Translations under genes and position numbers: made by a program
Notes under the pieces: model-generated
Told to the model about the DNA's origin: nothing
The model's database searches: none
The model's input: the letters and a program-made list of their open reading frames with translations, nothing else
Assembly: GCA_020622085.1 (NCBI GenBank)
Contig: JAHRYM010000001.1
Location: forward strand, 1,777,620 to 1,841,619
Length of the DNA stretch: 64,000 nt
Direction of reading: 5' to 3'
DNA from: Paracoccaceae bacterium
GTDB lineage: Bacteria > Pseudomonadota > Alphaproteobacteria > Rhodobacterales > Rhodobacteraceae
Shown: piece after piece, positions 34,271 through 42,394 of the stretch
Numbering within the stretch: position 1 is the stretch's first letter
Layout of the letters: each line of letters begins with the position of its first letter

Positions 34271-35079
34271 AGGAAGCCTCCGGTATCCTTGCCGCCGGTT
34301 TTCGCGATGCCGCGGCGGCGGAAATATTCAGCAACGATAAGCAGGCAGATCGACACCGCGACAAGGCAAGTGGCGACCGCCATGATGACGGGAATGGCCT
34401 TTGGGAAGCGCAACTGCGAATAGATGTAGACCGGCAGCGTGGTTTCCGTTCCGCCAAGGAAGGCCGCAAGGATGAATTCATCCATGGAAATGGTGAAGGA
34501 TATCAGCAGCGACGAGATGATCCCCGGCAATACCAGCGGCAGGATGATCAGCCGGAAGGTGCTGAAGGCATCCTCGCCCAGGTCATAGGCCGCTTCCTCC
34601 AGCGATTTGTCGAGGCTCTGGAACGCCGCCGTCAGGATCGCGATGGCGAAGGGCGTGCACATCAGCATGTGGCCGAGGATGATCGTGTGCAGGCCAAGGT
34701 TGAGGCCCATCTGCAAGAGCACCACAAGGATCGCCATGGCGATGATGATTTCCGGCAGCACCAGAGGCAGCATGATCAGCGCCATCAGCCCGCCCTTGCC
34801 CTTGAAGTCATAGCGCGTCGAGGCGCGGGCGGCGAAGATCGCCAGCACCGTCGCGCCGATGGCGCTGGCGCTGGCCACGATCAGCGAGTTCTTGACCGCG
34901 TTCAGCAACTGGTCGCTGCCGGCAAGCTGTTCGAACCACTTGGTGGTGAAACCCTTCAGCGGGAAGGCGATGATCGTCCCGTCGTTGAAGGCGAAAAGCG
35001 GCAGAAGCAGGATCGGGGCATAGAGGAAGATCAGGTAGATGATCGTGTAGCTGCGCAGGCCGGAGGGGTTCGGCTTCAT
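34267..35079 (-). CDS. potC: ABC transporter permease (PotC type)
   Basis: The 270-residue membrane protein has about six helices and the EAA loop EEAAYDLGEDAFSTFRLIILPLVLPGI near residue 155-180, which contacts the ATPase. The N-terminus is short (MKPNPSGLRSYTIIYLIFLYAP). It overlaps the next gene downstream and the one upstream by 4 bases each, so the three genes are translated together. Family similarity is to PotC of spermidine/putrescine transporters. Confidence 0.83.
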   Translation of the reverse strand: MKPNPSGLRSYTIIYLIFLYAPILLLPLFAFNDGTIIAFPLKGFTTKWFEQLAGSDQLLNAVKNSLIVASASAIGATVLAIFAARASTRYDFKGKGGLMALIMLPLVLPEIIIAMAILVVLLQMGLNLGLHTIILGHMLMCTPFAIAILTAAFQSLDKSLEEAAYDLGEDAFSTFRLIILPLVLPGIISSLLISFTISMDEFILAAFLGGTETTLPVYIYSQLRFPKAIPVIMAVATCLVAVSICLLIVAEYFRRRGIAKTGGKDTGGFL

Positions 35080-35969
35080 TTCTTGACCTTCAGGAAGCGG
35101 GCGTTCACGAGAACGAAAAGCGCCGAGAGCGTGCCGACGATCAGCATTGCCGACACGGCGATGGCCGATCCAAGCGGCATGTTGTCGATCGCCAGCAGTT
35201 CCTTCTGGATGACGTTGGCGATCAGGGGCAACTTGCCGCCGCCGATGATGTCGGGGGTGACGTAGTCGCCCACGGTCGGGATGAAGACGATCAGCACCGC
35301 CGCCACGACGCCCGGCATGGACAAAGGCAGCGTGACCCGGAAGAAGGTCATCAGGCGGCTTTCACCCAGATCCTGGCCCGCCTCAAGGAACGACCGGTCG
35401 ATCTTTTCCAGTGCCACGAAGATCGGCAGGATGGCGAAGGGCGCATAGGCATGGGCCAGCGTCGCCACCATCGCACCGACGTTCACGTTGATCCAGGTCA
35501 GCGGCTGGTCGATGATCCCCAGCGCCTTCAGGCCCGAGTTCACGACGCCGTTGTAGCCCAGGATCACTTTCCACAGGAACACCCGCACCAGATACGAGGT
35601 CCAGAACGGGATGGTGATCAGGAACAACCACAGCGACTTGCGCGACGGGCTGACGTGGAAGGACACGAAATAGGCCACCGGATAGGCCAGCACCACCGTG
35701 AACAGCGTGACCAGGGTGGACACGAACAGCGACCGCCCCATCAGCGCGCGGTAGATCGGGTCAGTCCAGGCCTGGATGTAGTTCGAAACGGTGAAGGTGC
35801 GGATCACCTCGCGCACCCCGGTGCCGTCAGTCATGAACGACAGATAGACGACGGTCGCCAGCGGCAGGGCCAGCAGCAGCAGCGCATAAAGCGCCGGCGG
35901 CGCAATCATGCCGTATCCGTTGGCCGCCTGCGATCGCAGCCGCCTTCCCCGACGAGATGCTGAAGTCAT
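35076..35969 (-). CDS. potB: ABC transporter permease (PotB type)
   Basis: The 297-residue permease begins with a basic stretch, then MIAPPALYALLLLALPLATVVYLSF, and has the EAA loop EAGQDLGESRLMTFFRVTLPLSMPGV near 195. It is the first gene of the transporter unit. The ATG at 35969 has GAGGGGAC just before it. The upstream gene is the MocR regulator rather than the expected binding protein gene. A longer frame from 36056 adds an unlikely N-terminus. Confidence 0.82.
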   Translation of the reverse strand: MTSASRRGRRLRSQAANGYGMIAPPALYALLLLALPLATVVYLSFMTDGTGVREVIRTFTVSNYIQAWTDPIYRALMGRSLFVSTLVTLFTVVLAYPVAYFVSFHVSPSRKSLWLFLITIPFWTSYLVRVFLWKVILGYNGVVNSGLKALGIIDQPLTWINVNVGAMVATLAHAYAPFAILPIFVALEKIDRSFLEAGQDLGESRLMTFFRVTLPLSMPGVVAAVLIVFIPTVGDYVTPDIIGGGKLPLIANVIQKELLAIDNMPLGSAIAVSAMLIVGTLSALFVLVNARFLKVKK

Positions 35970-36081
35970 GTCCCCTCGATCCTGCTGGTCGTCTTTGTTT
36001 GCAGCCAAGGTTGCACATGCCCGAGGCCGTGGGAAGAGGCCAGACGCCGATCCCAACCACCAAAAAGCCGCGTTTCACACG

Positions 36082-37482
36082 TCAAACAGGCAAGTCGGCC
36101 GGCGGATCTGCCAGCAAACGCGCCAGAGTCTGCACCGCCTCACGGTAGCGTTCGCGGGATTCGCCGCCCGGAATCGCGATCCGCACGGCGTTGGGGGCAG
36201 TCCCGTCCTGCAGGGCATATTCGTCGGCCGAGCGGATCAGGACACCCGCCGCTTCCGCCTCGCGGGCAAAGGTCGAGGCCCGCCATCCCCGCGGCAGACG
36301 CAGCCAGACAAAGCTGAGGCCATCCTGCCAGTTCAGGTCGAAGCCCTGGAAAGCGGTGACGATGTCATCCAGCCGGGACGAGATTTCCGCATGCACCCGG
36401 TCCCGCAAGGCCAGCGCCTGCCCCGAGGCGAGAAGCCGCAGCATGATTTCGGTCACCGGGCGCGGCATGCCGAAATGCGAATGCTGGCCGGCAAGCCGCC
36501 CGGCCTCGCCCAGGCCCGCCGGGCAGGCGATCACGCCAAAGCGAAGGCCCGCCGAATGCGACTTGGAAAACGAGGTCACATACCAGCAGCGTTCAGGCGC
36601 CAGTGCCCGGATCGCCGGATCGCGCGGGCTGCAGGCGGAATAGCAGTCATCCTCGATGATCTGGAGGTCGTGCTTGCGGGCCACGCGCACGATGTCCTCG
36701 CGCCGCTCCAGCGGCATGCGCACCGTCGTCGGGTTCTGCGCCGCCGTCGTCAGGCAGACGATCCGGCCGCCATAGCGGCGACAGGCGGCATCAAGCGCAT
36801 CGGCACGCATTCCCCAGTCGTCCACGGCGACCGGCACCACCTCGGCCCGGTTGAGGCGCGCGGCATGGCGAAAGCCCGGGTAGGCCAGCTCTTCGCAAAA
36901 GACCAGCGGCCGGTCGCCGCGCAGGCAGCATTGCAGCACCAGCCCAACGGCGTTCTGCCCGCCATGCGCCAGCGCCAGGTCGTCGGCGTCGATGGCGCCC
37001 AGACGGCGGTCGGCCAGATAGTCGACGAGCGCCATCCGCAGGGGCCGGTCCCGCCGCAGGCCGGGATATTCCAGCCAGCCCTGCCCGATTTCCGGGATGA
37101 TCTCGGTCAGGATCGCCGCAATCGCCGCCGACTGCCCGATATCGGGCAGCGTTGGTGAACGCATGTCGACCGGGCCCATGTTGCTGGGGCTCAGTTGCGG
37201 AACATGCAGCGCGACCGTTGGCCCGAACTGCGGCGCGCGCGCGGCAACAAAGGTGCCACGGCCGACAGAGGCTTCGAGCAGGCCTTCCTGGATCCCGATG
37301 TTGTAGGCGCGAGCGACGGTCCCGGGGGTGATCTTCAGTTCCCATGCCAGTTCCCGCACCGCCGGCAGCCGCGTCCCCTCGACCAGTCCGCCATCCCGGA
37401 TCGCTTCACGCAGCGAATGTGCCAGCGCGAGGTATTTCGGACCCTCGAATTGTGTCAAGTCGGGCGACCAAATTGTACCCAA
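36082..37482 (-). CDS. MocR-type regulator (GntR HTH fused to aminotransferase fold)
   Basis: The 466-residue protein has a GntR winged helix at the N-terminus (YLALAHSLREAIRDGG near 17, LPAVRELAWELKITPGTVARAYNIG near 39) and a PLP-dependent fold-type I domain. The latter carries AHGGQNAVGLVLQ near 172 and the PLP lysine in TSFSKSHSAGLRFG near 310. MocR proteins sense amino acids, GABA, taurine or PLP and activate or repress adjacent genes. It starts at TTG 37482, with AGGGGA upstream; no ATG fits. It lies upstream of the pot-like operon on the same strand and is divergent from the DUF1127 gene, so either could be its target. Confidence 0.83.
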   Translation of the reverse strand: MGTIWSPDLTQFEGPKYLALAHSLREAIRDGGLVEGTRLPAVRELAWELKITPGTVARAYNIGIQEGLLEASVGRGTFVAARAPQFGPTVALHVPQLSPSNMGPVDMRSPTLPDIGQSAAIAAILTEIIPEIGQGWLEYPGLRRDRPLRMALVDYLADRRLGAIDADDLALAHGGQNAVGLVLQCCLRGDRPLVFCEELAYPGFRHAARLNRAEVVPVAVDDWGMRADALDAACRRYGGRIVCLTTAAQNPTTVRMPLERREDIVRVARKHDLQIIEDDCYSACSPRDPAIRALAPERCWYVTSFSKSHSAGLRFGVIACPAGLGEAGRLAGQHSHFGMPRPVTEIMLRLLASGQALALRDRVHAEISSRLDDIVTAFQGFDLNWQDGLSFVWLRLPRGWRASTFAREAEAAGVLIRSADEYALQDGTAPNAVRIAIPGGESRERYREAVQTLARLLADPPADLPV

Positions 37483-37558
37483 GACAATCTTCCCCTAGAC
37501 CAAGGCTGCACCGGTTGTATTGTCACACTTAACCGATGACCTAAATTGTATCAATACA
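37473..37558. promoter_or_regulatory. Promoter and direct-repeat operator region between MocR gene and DUF1127 gene
   Basis: Three TTGTA boxes in the same direction are at 37473 (TTGTACCC), 37515 (TTGTATTG) and 37546 (TTGTATCA), 42 and 31 bp apart, close to four and three helical turns. The last is also part of the dyad TGTAT-CA-ATACA (37547-37558). On the plus strand TTGTCA (37520-37525) and TAAATT (37542-37547), spaced by 16 bases, form a good promoter for the DUF1127 gene, and the boxes overlap it. MocR regulators often bind such direct repeats; binding here is inferred. Confidence 0.55.
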
Positions 37559-37576
37559 CCCGTGAAGGATGCCGAC

Positions 37577-37786
37577 GTGACTGCCCGCGAGACCGCCGCC
37601 CTGCCCGCCACATTTCCCCTCGCCGGACGCACGCCGGTGCTGCACCGGGCATTTGCGGCCTTCCTGGCCTGGCAGGACCACCGGCGCAGCCTTGCGGCCC
37701 TGTCCCGGCTGGACGACCGGCTGCTGCGGGATGTCGGTCTTGCGCAGCGACCTGCGCGGGCCAAAGCGCCACACGAAACATTCTGA
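37577..37786 (+). CDS. DUF1127 small protein
   Basis: The 69-residue protein has the DUF1127/YjiS core near its C-terminal half: AFLAWQDHRRSLAALSRLDDRLLRDVGLAQ, with basic residues around it. DUF1127 proteins of alphaproteobacteria are linked to RNA turnover and stress, with an Arg-rich domain that binds RNA. GTG at 37577 is chosen because AAGGA lies seven bases upstream; TTG 37520 and GTG 37562 are alternatives in the same frame. The promoter candidate TTGTCA-N16-TAAATT is upstream, and a hairpin and terminator begin three bases after the stop. No ATG start exists. Confidence 0.75.
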   Translation: MTARETAALPATFPLAGRTPVLHRAFAAFLAWQDHRRSLAALSRLDDRLLRDVGLAQRPARAKAPHETF

Positions 37787-37788
37787 TT

Positions 37789-37813
37789 GGTCTGTCTCTT
37801 CCCCTGACGGACC
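37789..37813 (+). ncRNA. 3'-UTR hairpin with CUUCCCC loop, CcsR/cuckoo-like candidate
   Basis: GGTCTGT (37789-37795) pairs with ACGGACC (37807-37813), a 7-bp stem with one G-U pair and an 11-base loop that exposes CUCUUCCCC, which is partly complementary to Shine-Dalgarno sequences. A CUCUUCC stretch and a strong terminator follow. In Rhodobacter sphaeroides, CcsR small RNAs with such anti-SD loops are processed from the transcript of a DUF1127 gene. The similarity here is in structure and position; no sequence match was tested. Confidence 0.4.
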
Positions 37814-37821
37814 TCTTCCTG

Positions 37822-37846
37822 GCCGGGCCCTGTGCCCGGCTTTTTT
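37822..37846 (+). terminator. Rho-independent terminator after DUF1127 gene
   Basis: GCCGGGC (37822-37828) pairs with GCCCGGC (37834-37840) around the loop CCTGT, followed by six T residues (37841-37846). It ends the DUF1127 transcript and any small RNA cut from it. Confidence 0.85.
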
Positions 37847-37883
37847 CTTTCCCGCCGCCCGCCGCAAGGCAACAGGAAAGCAG

Positions 37884-37908
37884 AAAAGGCCCGCGCGGGC
37901 GGGCCTTT
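37884..37908 (-). terminator. Rho-independent terminator of rplM-rpsI
   Basis: AAAGGCCCGC (37885-37894) and GCGGGCCTTT (37899-37908) form a perfect 10-bp stem with a 4-base loop. On the minus strand a short U run follows, so it ends the rplM-rpsI transcript, whose last stop is 37 bases away. Confidence 0.75.
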
Positions 37909-37944
37909 CCAGTCTTGCATCCGGGGCCAAATGCGCCCGGTCGA

Positions 37945-38442
37945 TCAGCGCTTCGAGAACTGGAAGGACCGGCGGGCCTTGGCCTTGCCGTATTTCTTCC
38001 GCTCGACCACGCGGCTGTCGCGGGTCAGGAAGCCGGCGGCTTTCAGGGCGCCGCGCAGGCTCGGTTCATAAAGCTGCAACGCGCGGCTGATGCCGTGCTT
38101 CACCGCACCAGCCTGGCCCGACAGGCCGCCGCCGACAACGGTCGCCATCACGTCGAACTGGTTTTCCACACCGGCCACCTGGAAAGGCTGGCGCAGGATC
38201 ATCTGCAGAACCGGGCGGGCGAAATAGGCCGAGATGTCCTTGCCGTTCACCGTGACCTTGCCCGACCCCGGCTTGACCCAGACGCGGGCGACCGCGTCCT
38301 TCCGCTTGCCGGTGGCGTAGGAACGGCCCAGCGCGTCGCGCTGCGGCGTGCGGGGGGCAGCGGCGGCTTCGGCGGGCGCTGCCGATTGTGTGCCGGCGAC
38401 GATCGACTTCAGATCGTCGAGAGATTTGATATCGTCGGCCAT
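37945..38442 (-). CDS. rpsI: 30S ribosomal protein S9
   Basis: The 165-residue protein has the S9 core ([31 protein letters not shown]-type sequence near 37-65) and ends with [18 protein letters not shown], the conserved basic tail that reaches the P-site tRNA. The first 35 residues are an acidic/Ala-rich extension common in alphaproteobacterial S9. It follows rplM after one base and shares its transcript, in the usual L13-S9 order. Confidence 0.98.
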   Translation of the reverse strand: MADDIKSLDDLKSIVAGTQSAAPAEAAAAPRTPQRDALGRSYATGKRKDAVARVWVKPGSGKVTVNGKDISAYFARPVLQMILRQPFQVAGVENQFDVMATVVGGGLSGQAGAVKHGISRALQLYEPSLRGALKAAGFLTRDSRVVERKKYGKAKARRSFQFSKR

Positions 38443-38443
38443 C

Positions 38444-38908
38444 TTACGCGCTCCGGGTGTTCTTCGGGCTCAACGCCTTGACGTCGAGAACTTCGGGTTT
38501 CTGCGCTTCATGCGGGTGCTCGGCACCAGCGTAGACACGCAGGTTGGTCATCTGCTGACGGCCCAGCCGGTTGCGGGTGATCATCCGCTCCACGGCCTTG
38601 GTCACGACGCGCTCGGGGTGGGCGCCGTCCAGCACTTGCGCCGCGGTGCGGAACTTGATCCCGCCCGGATGGCCGGTGTGCCAGTAGTAGCGCTTGTCTT
38701 CACGCTTGTTGCCGGTCATCTGCACCTTGTCGGCGTTGATGATGATCACGTTGTCGCCCATGTCCATGTGCGGCGTGAAGGTCGGCTTGTGCTTGCCACG
38801 GAGGCGGTTGGCGATGATCACGGCAAGACGGCCCAGAACGACGCCTTCGGCATCGATCAGGATCCACTTCTTTTCGATCTCCGCCGGTTTTGCGGTATAG
38901 GTTGTCAT
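38444..38908 (-). CDS. rplM: 50S ribosomal protein L13
   Basis: The 154-residue protein has the L13 features [17 protein letters not shown] near 14, [12 protein letters not shown] near 51, [12 protein letters not shown] near 71 and [15 protein letters not shown] near 123. The ATG at 38908 is preceded by a long untranslated leader. It is the first gene of the rplM-rpsI operon. A longer frame from 39031 is not used. Confidence 0.98.
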   Translation of the reverse strand: MTTYTAKPAEIEKKWILIDAEGVVLGRLAVIIANRLRGKHKPTFTPHMDMGDNVIIINADKVQMTGNKREDKRYYWHTGHPGGIKFRTAAQVLDGAHPERVVTKAVERMITRNRLGRQQMTNLRVYAGAEHPHEAQKPEVLDVKALSPKNTRSA

Positions 38909-39013
38909 AGATCGGCCCTTCGGCTGCAAAGAAATGACCCCCGGACGGGGGCCAAGTTCGGATGGGTGCTTTTCGTTCAGATCGCAGGCGTTTTCAAGTG
39001 CCGACACGCATAA

Positions 39014-39041
39014 AATATACCGCCAAATCAATTACTTGCAA
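39014..39041 (-). promoter_or_regulatory. Sigma-70-type promoter of rplM-rpsI
   Basis: Read on the minus strand, TTGCAA (39036-39041) and TATATT (39014-39019) are spaced by 16 bases in a locally AT-rich stretch. The predicted start is about 100 bases before the rplM ATG. Box quality and placement fit a strong ribosomal promoter. Confidence 0.65.
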
Positions 39042-39100
39042 AATAGGTATAATGTTACCCCACAAGTCGGCGCGTCCGGCACCCGGCCCTGACGGGTGAA

Positions 39101-40078
39101 TCAGGGCTTCCGGAGCCGGGATCGCCGAAGCAGCCCGAGCGCGATCAGCGGCAATGCCAAAAGGGGCGCGGCCGGCGGCAGCGGCACGGCGGTGATGGTC
39201 GTGACCGGCTGGCTCGACAGCGGCAGCGGATCGCGCGCGGCCATCGCCGGCACCGGCAAGAGCCGCAGCTGCGGCATCGGGGCTGGCTGCGGCATCGGCG
39301 CCAGCACCACACCGACTGCGGTGCTCACACGCATCAGAGGCCCGCGGTAATAGCGCGCCATCATCAACCGCCCTGCGAACAGGCCCGGCACGGCGAAATC
39401 CGTGACCTGCGCCCCGTCGAAGCCGGCATTCCAGCGCAGGCGCAGCAATTGTGCGGACCGGCCGGCCGGCAAGGACAGCGGGATCGTCAGCCGGGCATCC
39501 GGACCGCCAAAGGGCGTCAGCCCCGCGAGCCGCGCACCGGTCAGCCGCCAGCCCGCAGCGTCGTAAGGGGTGCGCCAGCGCCCCGGGCGGATGCGGCCTG
39601 CCGCATCCTCCAGCCTGTCAAGCCCGGCGATGGTGGCCTTTGACCCGAGCCGGACAAGCGATTGCGCACGGCGGAGCGCCACATGGTCCAGCGCGGGCGA
39701 CGGGTGCACCGATGGTTCGCGGAGCCCTCCTTCCGGCACAGCGGGCACTCTGGCCCCGCGGCGAGCGGCGGCAACGCGCGACAGGCTCGCGGGCAGCAGA
39801 TCGGCAAGCGGTTCGTGCAGGGCCGGCGGCGCAAGCCGCGGAGGTTGCCGCAAAGTTGCCACAGGTTCCGATGCAGCCCCTGCGGGACAGGTCGCCGCCA
39901 ATCGCGGTCCACCATCACGGCATTCGGAAACAATCAGCCCCGGGTCGAGCGGTTCGGAGCCAGCCCCCCGCACGATCAGGAAACACCCCAGCAGAACGAA
40001 GGCAAGGACTTGCTGTGCCGCGCCGCCCAGGGTGCGGCTCGCCCGGTCTGTTCGCACTGAACGATGCCCGTCGTGCAT
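39101..40078 (-). CDS. VPLPA-CTERM-like exported protein
   Basis: The 325-residue protein has an N-terminal hydrophobic segment (QQVLAFVLLGCFLIVRGAG, about 22-40) that could act as a signal. A long Arg/Ala/Pro-rich region follows, with the C-terminal pattern AVPLPPAAPLLALPLIALGLLRRSRLRKP-like: VPLPP, a hydrophobic helix, then a basic end. This is the layout of the rhodobacterial VPLPA-CTERM signal, processed by an exosortase. GGAGAGACA lies before the ATG at 40078. No function can be given for the body. Confidence 0.6.
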   Translation of the reverse strand: MHDGHRSVRTDRASRTLGGAAQQVLAFVLLGCFLIVRGAGSEPLDPGLIVSECRDGGPRLAATCPAGAASEPVATLRQPPRLAPPALHEPLADLLPASLSRVAAARRGARVPAVPEGGLREPSVHPSPALDHVALRRAQSLVRLGSKATIAGLDRLEDAAGRIRPGRWRTPYDAAGWRLTGARLAGLTPFGGPDARLTIPLSLPAGRSAQLLRLRWNAGFDGAQVTDFAVPGLFAGRLMMARYYRGPLMRVSTAVGVVLAPMPQPAPMPQLRLLPVPAMAARDPLPLSSQPVTTITAVPLPPAAPLLALPLIALGLLRRSRLRKP

Positions 40079-40154
40079 TGTCTCTCCGATCGCACCAGTC
40101 GGCTTTGGCGCAATCGGAAGATACCAGGGGAATTTGGTGTATTGATGATCAGAC

Positions 40155-40577
40155 CTAGCCCTTTGGCGGGATCGAATAGGTCATTGATGCCCGCGCGACG
40201 GGATCATCCAGACCGTCGCTCCGTATCAGCACGTCCCCCACGGCGAGGGTCCGGCCCAGCTTCAACAGCCGCACCTCGCCCAGCAGATCCCTGCCCGCCG
40301 GGGGCTTGCGCAGGAAATCGATCGAGGCGTTCGTGGTGACCGCCAGCGCCACCGGGCCGATCCGCGACAGGATCGCCAGGTAGACCGCGACATCGGCCAG
40401 CGCAAAGAGCGTCGGCCCGGATACCGTGCCTCCGGGCCGCAGATGGCCCTCGGCCACCTTCAGCCGCAGGATGATCCCTTCGGACGTGACCGCCTCGATC
40501 CGGAAGTCTTGCGCCACCTGGGCGAACTCATCCTCCAGAAACAGCCGCAACGCGTCGTGGTCCATCACCGGGATCAT
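40155..40577 (-). CDS. PaaI-family hotdog thioesterase
   Basis: The 140-residue protein has the PaaI-type hotdog features: GHLRPGGTVSGPTLFALADVAVYLAIL near residues 43-69, with the Asp of the active helix, and TTNASIDFLRKPPAG near 81-95. It ends with ASMTYSIPPKG. These enzymes hydrolyse acyl-CoA thioesters; the substrate is not evident. The ATG at 40577 is used; a second Met is at residue 5. It is alone on its strand between the VPLPA protein gene and the GTA holin gene. Confidence 0.82.
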   Translation of the reverse strand: MIPVMDHDALRLFLEDEFAQVAQDFRIEAVTSEGIILRLKVAEGHLRPGGTVSGPTLFALADVAVYLAILSRIGPVALAVTTNASIDFLRKPPAGRDLLGEVRLLKLGRTLAVGDVLIRSDGLDDPVARASMTYSIPPKG

Positions 40578-40700
40578 TTATTGCGTCCTTCCTGCCGTCC
40601 TTGCCGCACCACCTGCCGCGCCCTTCGACGCGACAGGAAAATGGCAGGCAAACCACAGGATTTGCAAGACCGGCCCGCCGCAGCCCGGTATCACGCCCGG

Positions 40701-41264
40701 TCAGCGCCCACGCTTGCGCAGTTCATCAAGTGCGGCGTTGGGGCTTGAGCGCACGCCGCGCGACATGCGCCTGTCTGCCCCAGACGTGGCTGCAACGGTG
40801 GCACCGGAACCCGCAGCCGTGGGCGCGGCCGTTGCGGGATCGGCCATTCTGCGGGCACCGACCTTGCGCACCCGGAAGTAATGCGCTTCGCGCGCGCCGA
40901 AATAGAAGCTGACGATCGCGCCCAAGAGCCACCAGAGCGGGTCGGGAACATGGTCAAGCCCGATCATCCGGCGGGTGAAGCCTTCGGGATCGACCATCGC
41001 ATAGGCAAAAAGCCCCATCGTCCCCAGCGCCAGCAGCGGGCGCGGCATCCGGTTCAACCCATTGACAAGCTGATCGAACCACCCCTGCCCGACATGGCGA
41101 AACTCCTCGCCATGCTCCGCCAGTGCCGCGATATAGGCGTCCTGCGACGCCTCCATCTGCCGCGTCGCATTGGGCAGGAACACCTCGGCCACGCCCGTCA
41201 CGGCATTGCCGAGCGCGGTCGCGCCGGCGCCACCGCCCCCCAGAACCTTTCCGATCACACCCAT
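40701..41264 (-). CDS. GTA/phage holin (HolGTA-type, three helices)
   Basis: The 187-residue protein has a Gly-rich start (GVIGKVLGGGGAGATALGNAV), hydrophobic segments near residues 72-95 (MPRPLLALGTMGLFAYAMVD) and near 108-125 (PLWWLLGAIVSFYFGARE), and a basic tail. This fits the 3TM GTA holin family. In Rhodobacter capsulatus a holin and an endolysin gene, detached from the main cluster, release gene transfer agents by lysis. The gene overlaps the GH108 endolysin gene by 10 bases, the same pairing. Fewer than three clear helices are visible by eye. Confidence 0.75.
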   Translation of the reverse strand: MGVIGKVLGGGGAGATALGNAVTGVAEVFLPNATRQMEASQDAYIAALAEHGEEFRHVGQGWFDQLVNGLNRMPRPLLALGTMGLFAYAMVDPEGFTRRMIGLDHVPDPLWWLLGAIVSFYFGAREAHYFRVRKVGARRMADPATAAPTAAGSGATVAATSGADRRMSRGVRSSPNAALDELRKRGR

Positions 41265-41866
41265 GCCGATGTCCTTTCGCGGTGTTGCGCCTCGGTCAGG
41301 CGAAAGCGCGGTTGCATGAAGTCTTCGGCGCGGGTGATCCAGCCGCCCTTGCCGCCGTCCTTGCGACGGGCGTATTTCCGGCTGGCGGGGCGGCTGTCGG
41401 CAAGCATGTAGTAATAGTTGCGCCGGGCGATGGCATAGGCGTCGGCCAGCAGATCACCCGCCTCCAGGAGTGCGGCTTCGCAGGCGCTGCGGGTCCGGGG
41501 GCCAATCCGGCCATCGGCCTCGACATCCTGCCCCATGTCCTGAAGCAGGTATTGCAGCACCTTCACCGCATTGGCCCCGGCATTCACGAACATGTCGAAG
41601 ACTGTCGGCTGCAAGACGTCGGGCAGCGTGGCGATGCCGGGCTTCTGGAAATAGTGTTCGATGAAGATCGCCTCGGCGCGATCCGGCGTCAGGCGCCGCA
41701 CGTCCTCGGCGTCCACCTTGCCATCGCCCGTGAGGTCCAGCCCCAGCCGGCGCATCGTCCCGATGGTCACGCCATGTTTCGTGGCCCCGCCCGGATCCGA
41801 CGGATCATCGACATAACCGCCCTCGCGCGCCACGATCTCGGCCGCGAGTTCCCTGACTGTCTTCAT
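41255..41866 (-). CDS. GH108-type endolysin (GTA release N-acetylmuramidase)
   Basis: The 203-residue protein matches glycoside hydrolase 108: the catalytic Glu in EIVAREGGYVDDPSDPGGATKHGVT near residue 10-35, then a PG_binding_3 domain in the C-terminal half (VFDMFVNAGANAVKVLQYLLQ, DGRIGPRTRSACEAAL). It cuts peptidoglycan glycan strands. It has no signal peptide, so the partner holin is needed for access. The calcium-type segment LTGDGKVDAEDVRRL near 46 is an insertion. It is the first gene of the pair, with the ATG at 41866. No intact CtrA site was seen upstream. Confidence 0.85.
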   Translation of the reverse strand: MKTVRELAAEIVAREGGYVDDPSDPGGATKHGVTIGTMRRLGLDLTGDGKVDAEDVRRLTPDRAEAIFIEHYFQKPGIATLPDVLQPTVFDMFVNAGANAVKVLQYLLQDMGQDVEADGRIGPRTRSACEAALLEAGDLLADAYAIARRNYYYMLADSRPASRKYARRKDGGKGGWITRAEDFMQPRFRLTEAQHRERTSAWV

Positions 41867-41915
41867 GCAAGCCCCTTTCCCGGTTCAGTCCGGGACAAAG
41901 GGTGCGAAGAAAGGG

Positions 41916-42380
41916 TTAATTCCCGGCTTTCTCGGCGTTCGGATCGACGTAGACGCCCTGATCCTTCAATGCGTCAATGACTTCGCGCGGCATGTAGTTC
42001 TCGTCATGCTTGGCCAGAAGTTCGGTCGCGTAGAAGGTGCCATTCTTGTAGGTGCCGGTTGCCACGGTGCCCTGGTTGTCGCCAAACAGGTCCGGGCGCG
42101 GGTTGTCGCCCACATATTTCACCGGCACATCGGCATTGGAATCGGTGATGACGAAATCGAACCGGACCCCTTCGGGCGCCGTGATCGAGCCTTCCTTGAC
42201 CAGCCCGCCAAGGCGGAACACCTCGTCCTCGCGCGGTGCCTCTGACACCACCTCGGAAGGCGAGCGGAAGAAGTTGATACCGTCGCGCATCGCATAGCCG
42301 ATCATCGCGGTCGACAGGATCAGCGCCAGGACGGTCATCAGCAGGATCTGGATCCGGCGCTTCTTCTTCAGCGGCATCAT
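41916..42380 (-). CDS. ccmE: Cytochrome c-type biogenesis heme chaperone CcmE
   Basis: The 154-residue membrane-anchored protein carries heme covalently on His and passes it to apocytochrome c in the periplasm. It has a basic start (PLKKKRRIQ), one helix near residues 10-30 and a beta-barrel domain. The heme-binding His in LLAKHDENYMP is residue 125. GGAGGG lies before the two adjacent ATGs (42380, 42377). It sits between argC and the GTA lysis genes, away from other ccm genes, which are not in the window. Confidence 0.93.
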   Translation of the reverse strand: MMPLKKKRRIQILLMTVLALILSTAMIGYAMRDGINFFRSPSEVVSEAPREDEVFRLGGLVKEGSITAPEGVRFDFVITDSNADVPVKYVGDNPRPDLFGDNQGTVATGTYKNGTFYATELLAKHDENYMPREVIDALKDQGVYVDPNAEKAGN

Positions 42381-42394
42381 GGCGCGCGCCCTCC

